From: Aridibacter sp965216195
GTDB lineage: Bacteria > Acidobacteriota > Blastocatellia > Pyrinomonadales > Pyrinomonadaceae
Length of the DNA stretch: 64,000 nucleotides
Assembly: GCA_965216195.1 (NCBI GenBank)
Contig: OZ244151.1
Location: 1,736,001 to 1,800,000, forward strand
Direction: 5' to 3'
In this document: piece after piece, positions 33,757-42,712 of the stretch
How the letters are laid out: each line of letters opens with the position of its first letter
How positions within the stretch are numbered: the stretch's first letter is position 1
Program-made: the position numbers and the translations under genes
The notes under the pieces: model-generated
The model's database searches: none
Seen by the model: the letters and a program-made list of their open reading frames with translations, nothing else
What the model was told of the DNA's origin: nothing

Positions 33757-35097
33757 ATGAATGAAAAAACAAGGGTTGTGATTATCGGAGGAGGATTCGG
33801 CGGTTTGCAGGCTGCTAAAGAGCTACGTAACGAAAACGTAGAAGTAACCCTGATCGACCGCAAGAATCACCACACCTTCCAACCTCTTCTATACCAGGTC
33901 GCAACCGCTGTATTATCTCCTGGTGAGATAGCAACGCCGATTCGTAGAATTCTCTACCGCGCAAAAAACATAGAGGTTGTTTTAGGAGAAGCGACCGGGA
34001 TTGACCCCAAAAAGAAGTTTGTGAAACTGCAGGACGAATCGGAGATTCCGTTTGATTATTTGATCGTCGCTGCGGGAGCGAGACATTCATATTTCGGAAA
34101 TGACGAATGGGAGGAATCCGCACCAGGGCTCAAAACAGTTGAAGATGCCCTTGAAATTCGTCGCCGGGTTTTGCTAGCTTTCGAACTCGCAGAAAAGGAA
34201 GCGATTCTTACAGGAAGTCACGACCCGTTAAACTTTGTCGTCGTCGGAGGCGGTCCAACCGGAGTAGAGCTTGCCGGCGCTATCGCAGGTATTGCAAGGG
34301 TTGCACTCGCGAAAGATTTTAAGGAGATCGATACGAAAACGGCGCGCGTAATGCTTTACGAAGGAGGGAGTCGAATTCTAAATACTTTCTCGCCTGACTT
34401 GTCGGAAAAGGCAAAACGAGACCTTGAAAAACTCGGCGTGGAAGTTCATCTAAACAGTTTTGTAACGGATATAAAACCGGGTGAAGTAAAAGTTGGCGAT
34501 GAATGGGTCAATACAACGGTTGCTGTCTGGGCCACTGGAGTTTCGGCTTCGCCAGTCGGGAAAGGTCTCGGCGCGGAAATGGACAAAGCAGGACGCGTTA
34601 TCATCGAAAATGATTTGAGTCTCAAAAGCAATGAGGACATTTTTGTCATCGGCGACATGGCTCATATCAAATGGAAAAACAACGAACTTGTCCCGGGTGT
34701 CGCTCCGGCGGCAATTCAAATGGCAAAAACCGCATCGAAAAATATCCTCAGCGATCTGAACAATAAACCCCGCAGCGAATTTGAGTATTGGGATAAAGGC
34801 TCGATGGCTACAATCGGACGCAATAAAGCTATCGTAGAAGCCGGCCGCTTCAAACTAACCGGCTTTTTTGCGTGGCTCGCGTGGCTTTTTGTCCACGTGC
34901 TTACGCTGATTGGCTTTCGCAATCGAATCTGGGTAATGTTTGAGTGGTTTTTGGCTTACATTTCGAGGGAACGGAGTGCGCGTTTGATCACCGGGGATGC
35001 TGACGAGCTTGAAGAAGCGCTAAAATTCCTTGAAGCAAAAGCTGAAACTCCCTCCCTCATCGAAAACTCTGAGCATCACCGCTCAAAACAACGTTAG
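33757..35097 (+). CDS. Type II NADH dehydrogenase-like flavoprotein
   Basis: A 446-residue two-dinucleotide-binding oxidoreductase. FAD motif VVIIGGGFGGLQAAKEL, then LIDRKNHHTFQPLLYQVATA, the second nucleotide motif NFVVVGGGPTGVELAGAIAG, and FVIGDMAH for the flavin ribityl. A hydrophobic C-terminal stretch (FFAWLAWLFVHVLTLIGF) anchors it to the membrane. It probably passes electrons from NADH to quinone without pumping protons. It begins 9 bases after the ThiF-like gene. Confidence 0.9.
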   Translation: MNEKTRVVIIGGGFGGLQAAKELRNENVEVTLIDRKNHHTFQPLLYQVATAVLSPGEIATPIRRILYRAKNIEVVLGEATGIDPKKKFVKLQDESEIPFDYLIVAAGARHSYFGNDEWEESAPGLKTVEDALEIRRRVLLAFELAEKEAILTGSHDPLNFVVVGGGPTGVELAGAIAGIARVALAKDFKEIDTKTARVMLYEGGSRILNTFSPDLSEKAKRDLEKLGVEVHLNSFVTDIKPGEVKVGDEWVNTTVAVWATGVSASPVGKGLGAEMDKAGRVIIENDLSLKSNEDIFVIGDMAHIKWKNNELVPGVAPAAIQMAKTASKNILSDLNNKPRSEFEYWDKGSMATIGRNKAIVEAGRFKLTGFFAWLAWLFVHVLTLIGFRNRIWVMFEWFLAYISRERSARLITGDADELEEALKFLEAKAETPSLIENSEHHRSKQR

Positions 35098-35183
35098 AAA
35101 ATTCCTATTTATTTGTAGGTCTTTTTTGAGTTTTCGTGTATTTTTATCATTGGCATTTTACATAATCGATTCAAAATAAATTC

Positions 35184-37337
35184 ATGAAAAATATTTTTGG
35201 TTCTACTCTACTGCTCTTCCTTCTTTTCGGTTTAATCAGCGCCGGCGAGCCTTCGATCTGGTCGATAAATTCTCGCGAAGGTGTTTTAAAAGGCGACTCA
35301 AAGGGTGTCTCAATTGGTGATAACGGCGAGATTACGCTCTCGCCGCAATTTGACGAGGTTTTTGATACCCAACAATCTTTTATTTGGTCGAGCGCCTACG
35401 ACAAAAACGGAAACTTTTACCTCGGCACGGGCGGCGATGGGAAAATCTTTCGAGTTGATTCCACCGGTAAAGGAAAGCTTCTTTATGACACTGAGGAAAT
35501 TAACGTCTCAGCAATTGCGGTTGGAAATGACGGCGCGGTTTATGCCGGGACTTCTCCAGACGGCAAAGTTTATCGAATTTCCGCAAGCGGAAGTACAAAC
35601 GTCTATTTCGAACCAAAAGAAAAATATATCTGGTCGCTCGCCGTCCTAGGTGATGGCAGTTTGGCCGTCGGAACAGGCGAAAACGGAAAAATTTATAAAG
35701 TGAAATCCGCAAACGCCATACCCGAATCTTCGATCCTGTATGATACCAGCGAAACTCACATCATCTCGCTCGCAACCGACAATAAAGGCAATCTTTACGC
35801 AGGAACCGATTCGGAAGGTTTTGTTTTGCGTTTCGCGCCCGACGGAAAACCTTTTGCGCTTCTCGATTCTACTTTGCGCGAAATACATGAAATAGCACCC
35901 GGTGTCGATGGATCGGTTTACGTTTTGGCGCTGAGCGAGTCCGCCTCAACAAAAAAACCAGCGACCGAAGAAAAAAAGAAAGAAAATAAAACGGTTTCTC
36001 TCGAAAAAAAAGACGCAACGGTAATCGCTACCCCTGCAAAAAGCCGCTATGATCTCGCCTCGGCAAAATCAGCTGTCTATCGAATCCTACCCGATGGCGG
36101 TTACGATATCATCTGGAAGTCCGAAAGCATCACAGCCTTTTCGATTTACGCACACCTTACTGGAAACGGCGTATTGATTGGAACATCCGACAAGGGACGG
36201 ATTTATAGTGTGCGCAACGACGGACGCGTAAAACTTACGTTGCAAACCGGCGAGGAACAGATTTCTACAATCTCAACTTTTGGCAATCGACTCTACGCAA
36301 CTTCGAGCAATCAGGGCAAGCTCTTTCGATTTGGAGGAAACTCAAAACCGGAAGGTATCTTTGAATCGCCCGTTTTGGATGCAAAGTCCGTTGCAAATTG
36401 GGGGATGATCTGGTGGCGTGCGATCGGCGATGTAGTAATACAAACGCGAAGCGGAAATACAGCTCTACCGAATGAAACTTGGTCAGGCTGGAGCAAATCT
36501 TCAACCTCAAAGCGAGGCACGAGAATTACGAGCCCGAACGCACAGTTTTTTCAGTGGCGTGCGATTTTAAAAAACGGAGCCGCTGCGGCGCCCGTGCTAA
36601 GCGAGGTAAACGTGTCTTTTCTCTCGAGGAATATTCGGCCGGAGGTACTGTCGATCAGTATACTTCCAACAAACGTTGGACTTGCGAAGAATCCGCCTGT
36701 TCCGGTTGATCCAAACATACGTGCGTTGGGCCTGGATCCAAAGGATTTTGGAGTAGTGATACCGCCTGCGGTGCCGCGAAAAGTTTTTCAAAGCGGCGCG
36801 AGGTCACTTCAATGGAAGGCAAACGATCGCAATGGTGATCAACTTCGATACGCGATTTATTACCGCGAGGTTAGCGAAACAAACTTCAAGCTTTTGCGAG
36901 AAAATTTGGATACGACTTTTTTCACTCTTGATGGTTTGGCTCTAGCTGACGGACGCTACGTTTTCAAAATCGTTGCAAACGATTCGCCTTCGAATCCGGC
37001 AAATCAGGTTCTTACGGGTGAACGGGTTTCCGAGCCATTTGATATAGACAATACGGCGCCGGTGGTGTCTGCAGTCGGATCTCCTCAGGTAAATGGGGAT
37101 TCCGTGACGGTTGTTTTTAGCGCGACCGAAAAATCGAGTTATATCAAGCGGGCTGAATACAATGTAGATGGCAAGACGTGGAAAACGGTTTATGCCGACG
37201 ATGGGATTTCCGATAGCCAGAGCGAACGCTATACGATCCGTTTGAATTTGAAAGGTGCCGGCGAGCATTCGGTTGCTTTGAGAGTTTTTGACGCCAATGG
37301 AAATGCCGGCAGCGGAAGAACGCTCGTAATAAAATAA
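35184..37337 (+). CDS. Exported beta-propeller and Ig-like domain protein
   Basis: A 717-residue protein. Signal peptide MKNIFGSTLLLFLLFGLIS. Residues 40-400 contain propeller-like repeats (NFYLGTGGDGKIFRVDSTGK, AVYAGTSPDGKVYRISASGS, NLYAGTDSEGFVLRFAPDGK), broken by a Lys-rich insertion at about 260-285. The C-terminal 250 residues look like Ig/Fn3-type sandwiches (LQWKANDRNGDQLRYAIYY, then FDIDNTAPVVSAVGSPQVNG). Likely periplasmic or surface-bound. Ligand unknown. Confidence 0.65.
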   Translation: MKNIFGSTLLLFLLFGLISAGEPSIWSINSREGVLKGDSKGVSIGDNGEITLSPQFDEVFDTQQSFIWSSAYDKNGNFYLGTGGDGKIFRVDSTGKGKLLYDTEEINVSAIAVGNDGAVYAGTSPDGKVYRISASGSTNVYFEPKEKYIWSLAVLGDGSLAVGTGENGKIYKVKSANAIPESSILYDTSETHIISLATDNKGNLYAGTDSEGFVLRFAPDGKPFALLDSTLREIHEIAPGVDGSVYVLALSESASTKKPATEEKKKENKTVSLEKKDATVIATPAKSRYDLASAKSAVYRILPDGGYDIIWKSESITAFSIYAHLTGNGVLIGTSDKGRIYSVRNDGRVKLTLQTGEEQISTISTFGNRLYATSSNQGKLFRFGGNSKPEGIFESPVLDAKSVANWGMIWWRAIGDVVIQTRSGNTALPNETWSGWSKSSTSKRGTRITSPNAQFFQWRAILKNGAAAAPVLSEVNVSFLSRNIRPEVLSISILPTNVGLAKNPPVPVDPNIRALGLDPKDFGVVIPPAVPRKVFQSGARSLQWKANDRNGDQLRYAIYYREVSETNFKLLRENLDTTFFTLDGLALADGRYVFKIVANDSPSNPANQVLTGERVSEPFDIDNTAPVVSAVGSPQVNGDSVTVVFSATEKSSYIKRAEYNVDGKTWKTVYADDGISDSQSERYTIRLNLKGAGEHSVALRVFDANGNAGSGRTLVIK

Positions 37338-37341
37338 CCTG

Positions 37342-37893
37342 CTAAACCCTATCTTCCGGTAAAGTCATTGTTTTGCCTTCTGAATCCGTTTTAAGGTGTC
37401 TTGTAGTATTTTCCACAACGCTGGGCGGAACGAGATTGCCGGTTTTATACCCTGAATCTTCCGGGGATACAAATTCTGTTTGACTTGAAGGAAGAGCGCC
37501 CTGTTCCTTTCTGTTTATTTCTTCTGCTTGCCCAGCTGAATCGGAAAAGTTCGCATTTGAAGTTTCCTGTCTAAGCTGGATTATCTTAGCGAGGCCAACA
37601 CCGATTCCCCCGAAAGCCGGAATCAAAAGCCAAAACCACCAAGCTTTGCCACCCATAAGTCCGGTCGTTCCCAAAATAATCGAGATCGTGAGAAACGCGA
37701 GCCCTCCAAAAAGCGAACTCATCGCGCTTTCCCAGGTGGGTTTTTCTTTACGATGTCCGCTATGGCGGCTTTTTCCATCTCCAGAGCTCAGTTTGCCTGA
37801 CAAAGCGTCTGAAACAACCGACAAATCGCTTCCGCATTTCCTGCAAAACTTACCACTTTCTGGATTATTCGTACCACACTTCGGACAAAACAT
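37342..37893 (-). CDS. Zinc-ribbon membrane protein
   Basis: A 183-residue protein. N-terminal zinc ribbon FCPKCGTNNPESGKFCRKCG, a basic linker, two transmembrane helices (about 70-95 and 97-115, LFGGLAFLTISIILGTTGLM and WWFWLLIPAFGGIGVGLAKI), then a soluble tail. The start is 2 bases downstream of the rlmB stop, so it belongs to that operon. Function unknown. Confidence 0.7.
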   Translation of the reverse strand: MFCPKCGTNNPESGKFCRKCGSDLSVVSDALSGKLSSGDGKSRHSGHRKEKPTWESAMSSLFGGLAFLTISIILGTTGLMGGKAWWFWLLIPAFGGIGVGLAKIIQLRQETSNANFSDSAGQAEEINRKEQGALPSSQTEFVSPEDSGYKTGNLVPPSVVENTTRHLKTDSEGKTMTLPEDRV

Positions 37894-37895
37894 AT

Positions 37896-38717
37896 TTAGC
37901 TTTCTCCCTTCTGTTTTAATGCTTCAAATAGTAATACGCCAGCCGCGACCGATACGTTCAGAGAATCGATTCTTCCAGCCATAGGTATTTTCACCAAAAC
38001 GTCACATTTTTCAGCTGTCAGACGATTAAGTCCCTTTCCCTCGCTGCCCAATACCAGCGCGCTCGATTCCTTCCAATCCCATTCGGTAAAATCCATTTTC
38101 GCACTACCGCTCGACCCTACAACCCAAACTCCATTCTCTTTTAATTCATCAATCAAGCGGTTAATGTTTTTTACCTTGCCAATTTTTACGTATTCCGTCG
38201 CCCCCGCCGAAGCCTTCACAACCGTTTCTGTAATTCCAGCTGCCCTTCGTTCCTGGACGAATACTCCATCAACTCCAACGGTTTCCGCAGTACGTAAAAT
38301 TGCTCCAAAATTCCTCGGGTCTTCAACGCCGTCTAAAATAATACAAAGCGAGCCCATTTTTGAAACGATTTCGGAAATCAATTTTTCAGAATCATAGTAA
38401 GCGGGAAGTGCGGCGAAAGCGGCAACCCCCTGATGATTTTCCGCGTTCCTAAAGTGGGCGGCGAATTCTTCTTTTGAAACGCGATCAACCGTCAGCTTGA
38501 ACTGACTCGCAACCGACTCTATTTCCGCGACTTTTGCTTCGCGAACGCCCTTTGAGATAAAGATCCTATCGATCCTACGACTGCCCGAACGAATGAGTTC
38601 GAGCACCGGCAAAACCCCATAGACAATTGATTGCGGGTTTCCGTTAGGTGCTGACTCCTTGGAAACGCGCCCTTTATTTGAAGTCGTGTATCGTTTCTTT
38701 CTATTCTTGGTTCTCAT
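37896..38717 (-). CDS. rlmB: SpoU-family 23S rRNA 2'-O-methyltransferase (RlmB-like)
   Basis: A 273-residue protein with a substrate-binding N-terminal domain (IVYGVLPVLELIRSGSRRID) and the trefoil-knot methyltransferase domain: IILDGVEDPRNFGAILRTAE, SSALVLGSEGKGLNRL and the C-terminal RIDSLNVSVAAGVLLFEAL. These three motifs mark SpoU 2'-O-ribose methyltransferases; RlmB modifies G2251 of 23S rRNA in E. coli. The N-terminus is Lys/Arg-rich. Overlaps the upstream zinc-ribbon gene by 17 bases. Confidence 0.88.
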   Translation of the reverse strand: MRTKNRKKRYTTSNKGRVSKESAPNGNPQSIVYGVLPVLELIRSGSRRIDRIFISKGVREAKVAEIESVASQFKLTVDRVSKEEFAAHFRNAENHQGVAAFAALPAYYDSEKLISEIVSKMGSLCIILDGVEDPRNFGAILRTAETVGVDGVFVQERRAAGITETVVKASAGATEYVKIGKVKNINRLIDELKENGVWVVGSSGSAKMDFTEWDWKESSALVLGSEGKGLNRLTAEKCDVLVKIPMAGRIDSLNVSVAAGVLLFEALKQKGES

Positions 38718-39732
38718 TCAAATATCGCAGTAGGCGTGAATATCTTAAAAACTGCTGGATGTTTTTTGTCGTCGCAACTTTTTCGCGACTATAGCCGCCA
38801 AACCCCTTCCGCTTCAGGGATTTTGAGTCCGTGTGTTCCTCAACTTCCCAGACACTGCCTAGATAGGCGCGCATCGCGGCATAGTCTCCATCAAAACTCG
38901 CTTGCGGCGAAAACTCTCGGAATTTCTGTACCAAGGTCTTCAAGTTTTCGTTTGCCAACATCGCCTTTTGCTCGCCAAGACACGAAAAATCAAAACCGTT
39001 TGTCGAAATTCGGAAGCCTATGGGTTCATCCTTCGCATACAAGTCTACCAATAGTTCGTCGGCGCTCGTCTCCGTCATATCAACAAGTTTATTTTCTTTT
39101 TTGCGTTTATGTTTCTCCGTTGATTCAACCCGCCTCAGGAAAACCGCTCCAGTCACAATTAGAATTATTTCTTCGGTGGAAAACTCTCTTGTTTCATCTT
39201 TATAGAATAACCTTAGAGCGACGCTCTTTTCGCCAAATTCAACCGATTTGAGTCTATGGTTTGGAGTCTCGAGATCTAAAGCCTCGTCCTTTAAGAGCAA
39301 AGTCTCGGCTCCGTATTCTTTAAGGCGCTCGTTTACTATCTCGATTTCCTCATCCTGCTCACTACGCGCGATCGGCATCGGCTTTTCCAGATCAATCAAG
39401 CCACGTAGCTCTGCGTAATCAAACGGTGTCATTTTCGCAACTTCCGAAAGCGTCTCATCGTCCCACCCTGATTTTTTTGAAACAAGAATCAAGTTTAAAG
39501 CGTTTTTCCATGATTCAGTATTTCGGAGTTTTGGGCGGAGATTCTGTTTTTGTGTTTCTGATATTTCCAGTTTTACGCCGCAATACATGCAGTCCAGCCT
39601 GTTTGGCGGATTTTGGCGGTTGCATTTCCCGCACCCGACCATCTCATCTGCGGCATAACTTTCGTCTTGAGAGCGAATCGGCAAATCGGAAAGCCATTCA
39701 TCAGAGTTTTCTTTTTCGTTATTTTTATCCAT
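38701..39732 (-). CDS. Zinc-ribbon protein of unknown function
   Basis: A 343-residue, strongly acidic and basic mixed protein. One zinc ribbon near residue 34 (VGCGKCNRQNPPNRLDCMYC). The rest (LSEVAKMTPFDYAELRGLID, LRLFYKDETREFSTEEIILI) suggests a mixed alpha/beta fold with helices, which I do not recognise. First gene of the rlmB operon. The 262-base gap before the next gene has only a weak hairpin (gcctg/caggc, 39791-39817). Confidence 0.65.
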   Translation of the reverse strand: MDKNNEKENSDEWLSDLPIRSQDESYAADEMVGCGKCNRQNPPNRLDCMYCGVKLEISETQKQNLRPKLRNTESWKNALNLILVSKKSGWDDETLSEVAKMTPFDYAELRGLIDLEKPMPIARSEQDEEIEIVNERLKEYGAETLLLKDEALDLETPNHRLKSVEFGEKSVALRLFYKDETREFSTEEIILIVTGAVFLRRVESTEKHKRKKENKLVDMTETSADELLVDLYAKDEPIGFRISTNGFDFSCLGEQKAMLANENLKTLVQKFREFSPQASFDGDYAAMRAYLGSVWEVEEHTDSKSLKRKGFGGYSREKVATTKNIQQFLRYSRLLRYLNENQE

Positions 39733-39994
39733 CTTTTTAACTTTTTTGATTATACTCCGAAAAACGTTTATTTTGTTAAGGGAATAAAAACGCCTGAATC
39801 TATAATTTTTAAACAGGCACTATTTTAAAACAGCCGAAAGGCTTTATCGATTGCGTTGAATTTGCGGGCAGCGTTTAAATGGCACTAGTACACGGCAGAT
39901 AGTTAAACCATTTTTTTCACAAGTCAAACACGCTTCCTTCCGCGGTCAAACGCGATCCCAAATATTGCAGAAATTTTAATAGAAGGATTTTAAA

Positions 39995-40723
39995 ATGCAG
40001 TTTGACAATAAAACGAGTTCGACCTGGCAATTTGGTCACAGAGGGCGCGTAGCGGTTTTTATCGACGGCAATAATCTTTTCCACGCCGCACGTTTTCACA
40101 ATTTAGACATTGATTACAACAAGCTATTGCGCGTCCTGTTGGGCGATGGAAGACTTCTACGCGCCTTTTTCTACACTGGTGTGGACGCCGGCGCAGAACG
40201 TCAGCAAGGATTCCTGCTTTGGATGAAACGAAATGGATTCAGGGTAGTTCAAAAAGAGCTGAAAACGTTTTATGACGGAACCAGGAAGGCGAATCTCGAT
40301 GTAGAAATAGCGGTTGATATGCTCAGCCTCGCGGGAAAATACGATACAGCGGTTCTGGTTTCAGGCGATGAAGATTTTGTCTATGCGCTCAATGCTGTCG
40401 CTTATAAGGGCTGTCGCGTGGAGGTGGCGGGCTTTCGGTCAAACACAGCACCTCATTTGATTGATGTTGCAGATTTCTTCATCGACCTTGGCGACATTGC
40501 AGAGTTGGTCAGCAAAGACGCTTCGCAGGGCGAATACGACGTTCCATCTTTTGTCCCACCAGATGTTGAAATGCCTGAAATGATTCGCGGCAAACAGAAT
40601 TCAAGTCCTCCGGCAAAAGGTAATTACACTAATTCGGGTGAGAATATTGGAGAGTCGCGTTCGACGGAGGCTGAGGGTTCCGAAGAAGTGGAGGAAATGG
40701 TGAGAGTGACCGATGATCGATAG
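39995..40723 (+). CDS. NYN (LabA/DUF88) domain protein, PIN-like nuclease fold
   Basis: A 242-residue protein. RVAVFIDGNNLFHAARFHNL provides the first acidic residue, KANLDVEIAVDMLSLAGKYD the next, and VLVSGDEDFVYALNAVAYKG the last pair, the usual set of Asp residues in NYN nucleases. The C-terminal 70 residues are acidic and disordered. NYN proteins are predicted metal-dependent ribonucleases. Ribosome site AGAAGGA lies upstream. Co-directed with the next gene. Confidence 0.85.
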   Translation: MQFDNKTSSTWQFGHRGRVAVFIDGNNLFHAARFHNLDIDYNKLLRVLLGDGRLLRAFFYTGVDAGAERQQGFLLWMKRNGFRVVQKELKTFYDGTRKANLDVEIAVDMLSLAGKYDTAVLVSGDEDFVYALNAVAYKGCRVEVAGFRSNTAPHLIDVADFFIDLGDIAELVSKDASQGEYDVPSFVPPDVEMPEMIRGKQNSSPPAKGNYTNSGENIGESRSTEAEGSEEVEEMVRVTDDR

Positions 40724-40733
40724 TTTTGGCGTT

Positions 40734-41111
40734 ATGAAAGTTTTTACGCTCGACGAAGCAAACAAGACGCTCACGAAGGTCAGGCCCGTTGTCGCGCGGA
40801 TCCGGTTGATACATTCGAAAGTCGCTGAGTACCGCGAGTTTTCTTTGGCTGCTTCCAATTCGTCACAGTTTGGCGGTGGCGGGATGGAAGGCGGTTCGCG
40901 ATATGTAAAACTTCTGACCGAATTCGGAAGACAAACCTCTAAGCTCGATTCTCTCGGGGTGCAAATAAAAGATTTCTCACGCGGATTAATCGATTTCCCT
41001 TGCGAGCGCGATGGCCGAATCGTTCTACTATGCTGGCAACTTGGCGAAGGAGACGAGATAGAATGGTGGCACGATATGGAAGCCGGTTTCGCCGGAAGAC
41101 AACCCATTTAA
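40734..41111 (+). CDS. DUF2203 family protein
   Basis: About 125 residues from ATG 40734; an in-frame ATG at 40713 overlaps the NYN gene. It opens with MKVFTLDEANKTLTKVRPVV and later has GVQIKDFSRGLIDFPCERDG and LCWQLGEGDEIEWWHDMEAG, all typical of DUF2203. Function of the family is unknown. Confidence 0.85.
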   Translation: MKVFTLDEANKTLTKVRPVVARIRLIHSKVAEYREFSLAASNSSQFGGGGMEGGSRYVKLLTEFGRQTSKLDSLGVQIKDFSRGLIDFPCERDGRIVLLCWQLGEGDEIEWWHDMEAGFAGRQPI

Positions 41112-41255
41112 TAAACATATCGCCACAAAACCTGTTTTCACACCAATTTACTGTTGACGACTTAAAGTAACTTCTGATAATATCTTTCCAGTTTTAATCA
41201 TTTCATGCGAAATTTTCCTGATTCGCAAATCCAAATCTAAGAAATTACCAAAAAA

Positions 41256-42653
41256 ATGAGTTGTCCGAATTGTAGTCGAGAAAGCGTGATTCGTTTGTCA
41301 GTTTGCCCTAGCTGCGGAACGATGGTGAATGATTCTGTAAGAGAAGAGTTAGCCGCCAAGATTTCCACACGAGTAATCCCGGAAGTAAAAGCGGACAAAA
41401 AGTCCCCAAAGGAAAAACCTGCCAGGAGGAAAGAGAAAATTAAAAACAAAACACCCAACCGCATAAAGCTAAAGCCTTCGCCTAAGAAAATTGAAACCAA
41501 GCCTAAAAACACCGCCGAGATTGAGATAAAGCACACGAATCGGACACTGGTCGAATTTCAAGCGCAGCAAACTCAAACACCCGAATGGCGAATACAATTA
41601 CAAAACGTCGTCAGACAACGATATAAAAACTCATCAACGACATCAGGTATAAGCGGGATGGCCGTCGCGGTCGCGCCTTCAAAACCCGCTTCACGGGAAC
41701 ACACCAAAACCGTTGAACCAACCGTAATCGACGAGGCTATCCCGATCGAACCCGATAATGAGCTCCTCGCAAAGGCTCTCCAGCGAATCGAGCTATCGAG
41801 GCGAAAATATTTGATTGAAGAGCCGCAGATTACGGCTCCTGAAGTCGAAGAAACCGAAAACGACAATCGTACTTCAAAGGAATTTCCTTTTACCATCGCT
41901 TGCAAAACGGCCGAGCCGGAAGCAACTACAAACCCTGAGACCAATTCAGAAAACCGGGCGACAAAACCGGTTTTGGTAGCTGAAAAAGAAAAACCGGAAG
42001 CTAAGACTAAAACGTTTGTCGCCACAGCGGTGGCCCCGGCAAAGGCGAATACTTCTTACGACACCAACGAACTCGACCCCGGCTTTGTCGAAGCAAAAGT
42101 CTCGACGAGCTTTGATAAAAGTACCGCAAAACCAAAAGTTTTAGAAACGACTCCAAGCCCGAAGACAACAGACGACACGCCCGATAATGTTGAGAGAGTG
42201 GAAGAAAATACAACGATCGAAAATGAAGCAAACGAAGAATTTGAAGATTTTGCTCCGTTTTCTATGAGGTTTAATTCAGGGCTTTTTGACTTCATCATTG
42301 GCTCATTTATTACGCTGTTTCTCCTATCTCCATTTATGCTACTTGGCGGAAGTTGGTTTTCGCTTGGCGGTGTTTTTGGATTTCTAGCCACGTTTTCGAT
42401 CGTAATGTTTATCTATATGACTACGACGATCGGCCTCTTTGGCAGAACCTTCGGCATGCATCTGTTCTCCTTAGAACTTATCGATATTGATGGCGAAGAA
42501 TATCCAACATTTCATCAGGCTGCCGTTAGCTCGTCGATTTTCCTTCTTTCAACCGCGTTTGGAGGTGCCGGCTTTTTGACGGTCTTTGCTGACGAGGACT
42601 CCAGAGCTATACACGATTTGGTTTCGGGCACGATAGTTGTAAGAGAACCGTAA
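41256..42653 (+). CDS. Zinc-ribbon/RDD membrane protein
   Basis: A 465-residue protein. N-terminal zinc ribbon MSCPNCSRES / SVCPSCGTMV, a long Pro/Lys/Glu-rich disordered region (residues 45-325), then an RDD-type membrane domain with three to four helices (FDFIIGSFITLFLLSPFMLL, FGRTFGMHLFSLELID, ending RAIHDLVSGTIVV). RDD proteins are membrane proteins, some linked to ion transport; function here is unknown. Confidence 0.75.
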   Translation: MSCPNCSRESVIRLSVCPSCGTMVNDSVREELAAKISTRVIPEVKADKKSPKEKPARRKEKIKNKTPNRIKLKPSPKKIETKPKNTAEIEIKHTNRTLVEFQAQQTQTPEWRIQLQNVVRQRYKNSSTTSGISGMAVAVAPSKPASREHTKTVEPTVIDEAIPIEPDNELLAKALQRIELSRRKYLIEEPQITAPEVEETENDNRTSKEFPFTIACKTAEPEATTNPETNSENRATKPVLVAEKEKPEAKTKTFVATAVAPAKANTSYDTNELDPGFVEAKVSTSFDKSTAKPKVLETTPSPKTTDDTPDNVERVEENTTIENEANEEFEDFAPFSMRFNSGLFDFIIGSFITLFLLSPFMLLGGSWFSLGGVFGFLATFSIVMFIYMTTTIGLFGRTFGMHLFSLELIDIDGEEYPTFHQAAVSSSIFLLSTAFGGAGFLTVFADEDSRAIHDLVSGTIVVREP

Positions 42654-42712
42654 ACCGGCATTGCCAACCGCCGGGTGAAGTAGCATTATTATTTCTCACA
42701 CGCGGTGGCAAA

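Noticed and set aside
39791..39817. gcctg/caggc hairpin with a minus-strand T-tract
   Set aside because: No minus-strand gene ends there, so a terminator role has no transcript to stop; the stem is only 5 bp.
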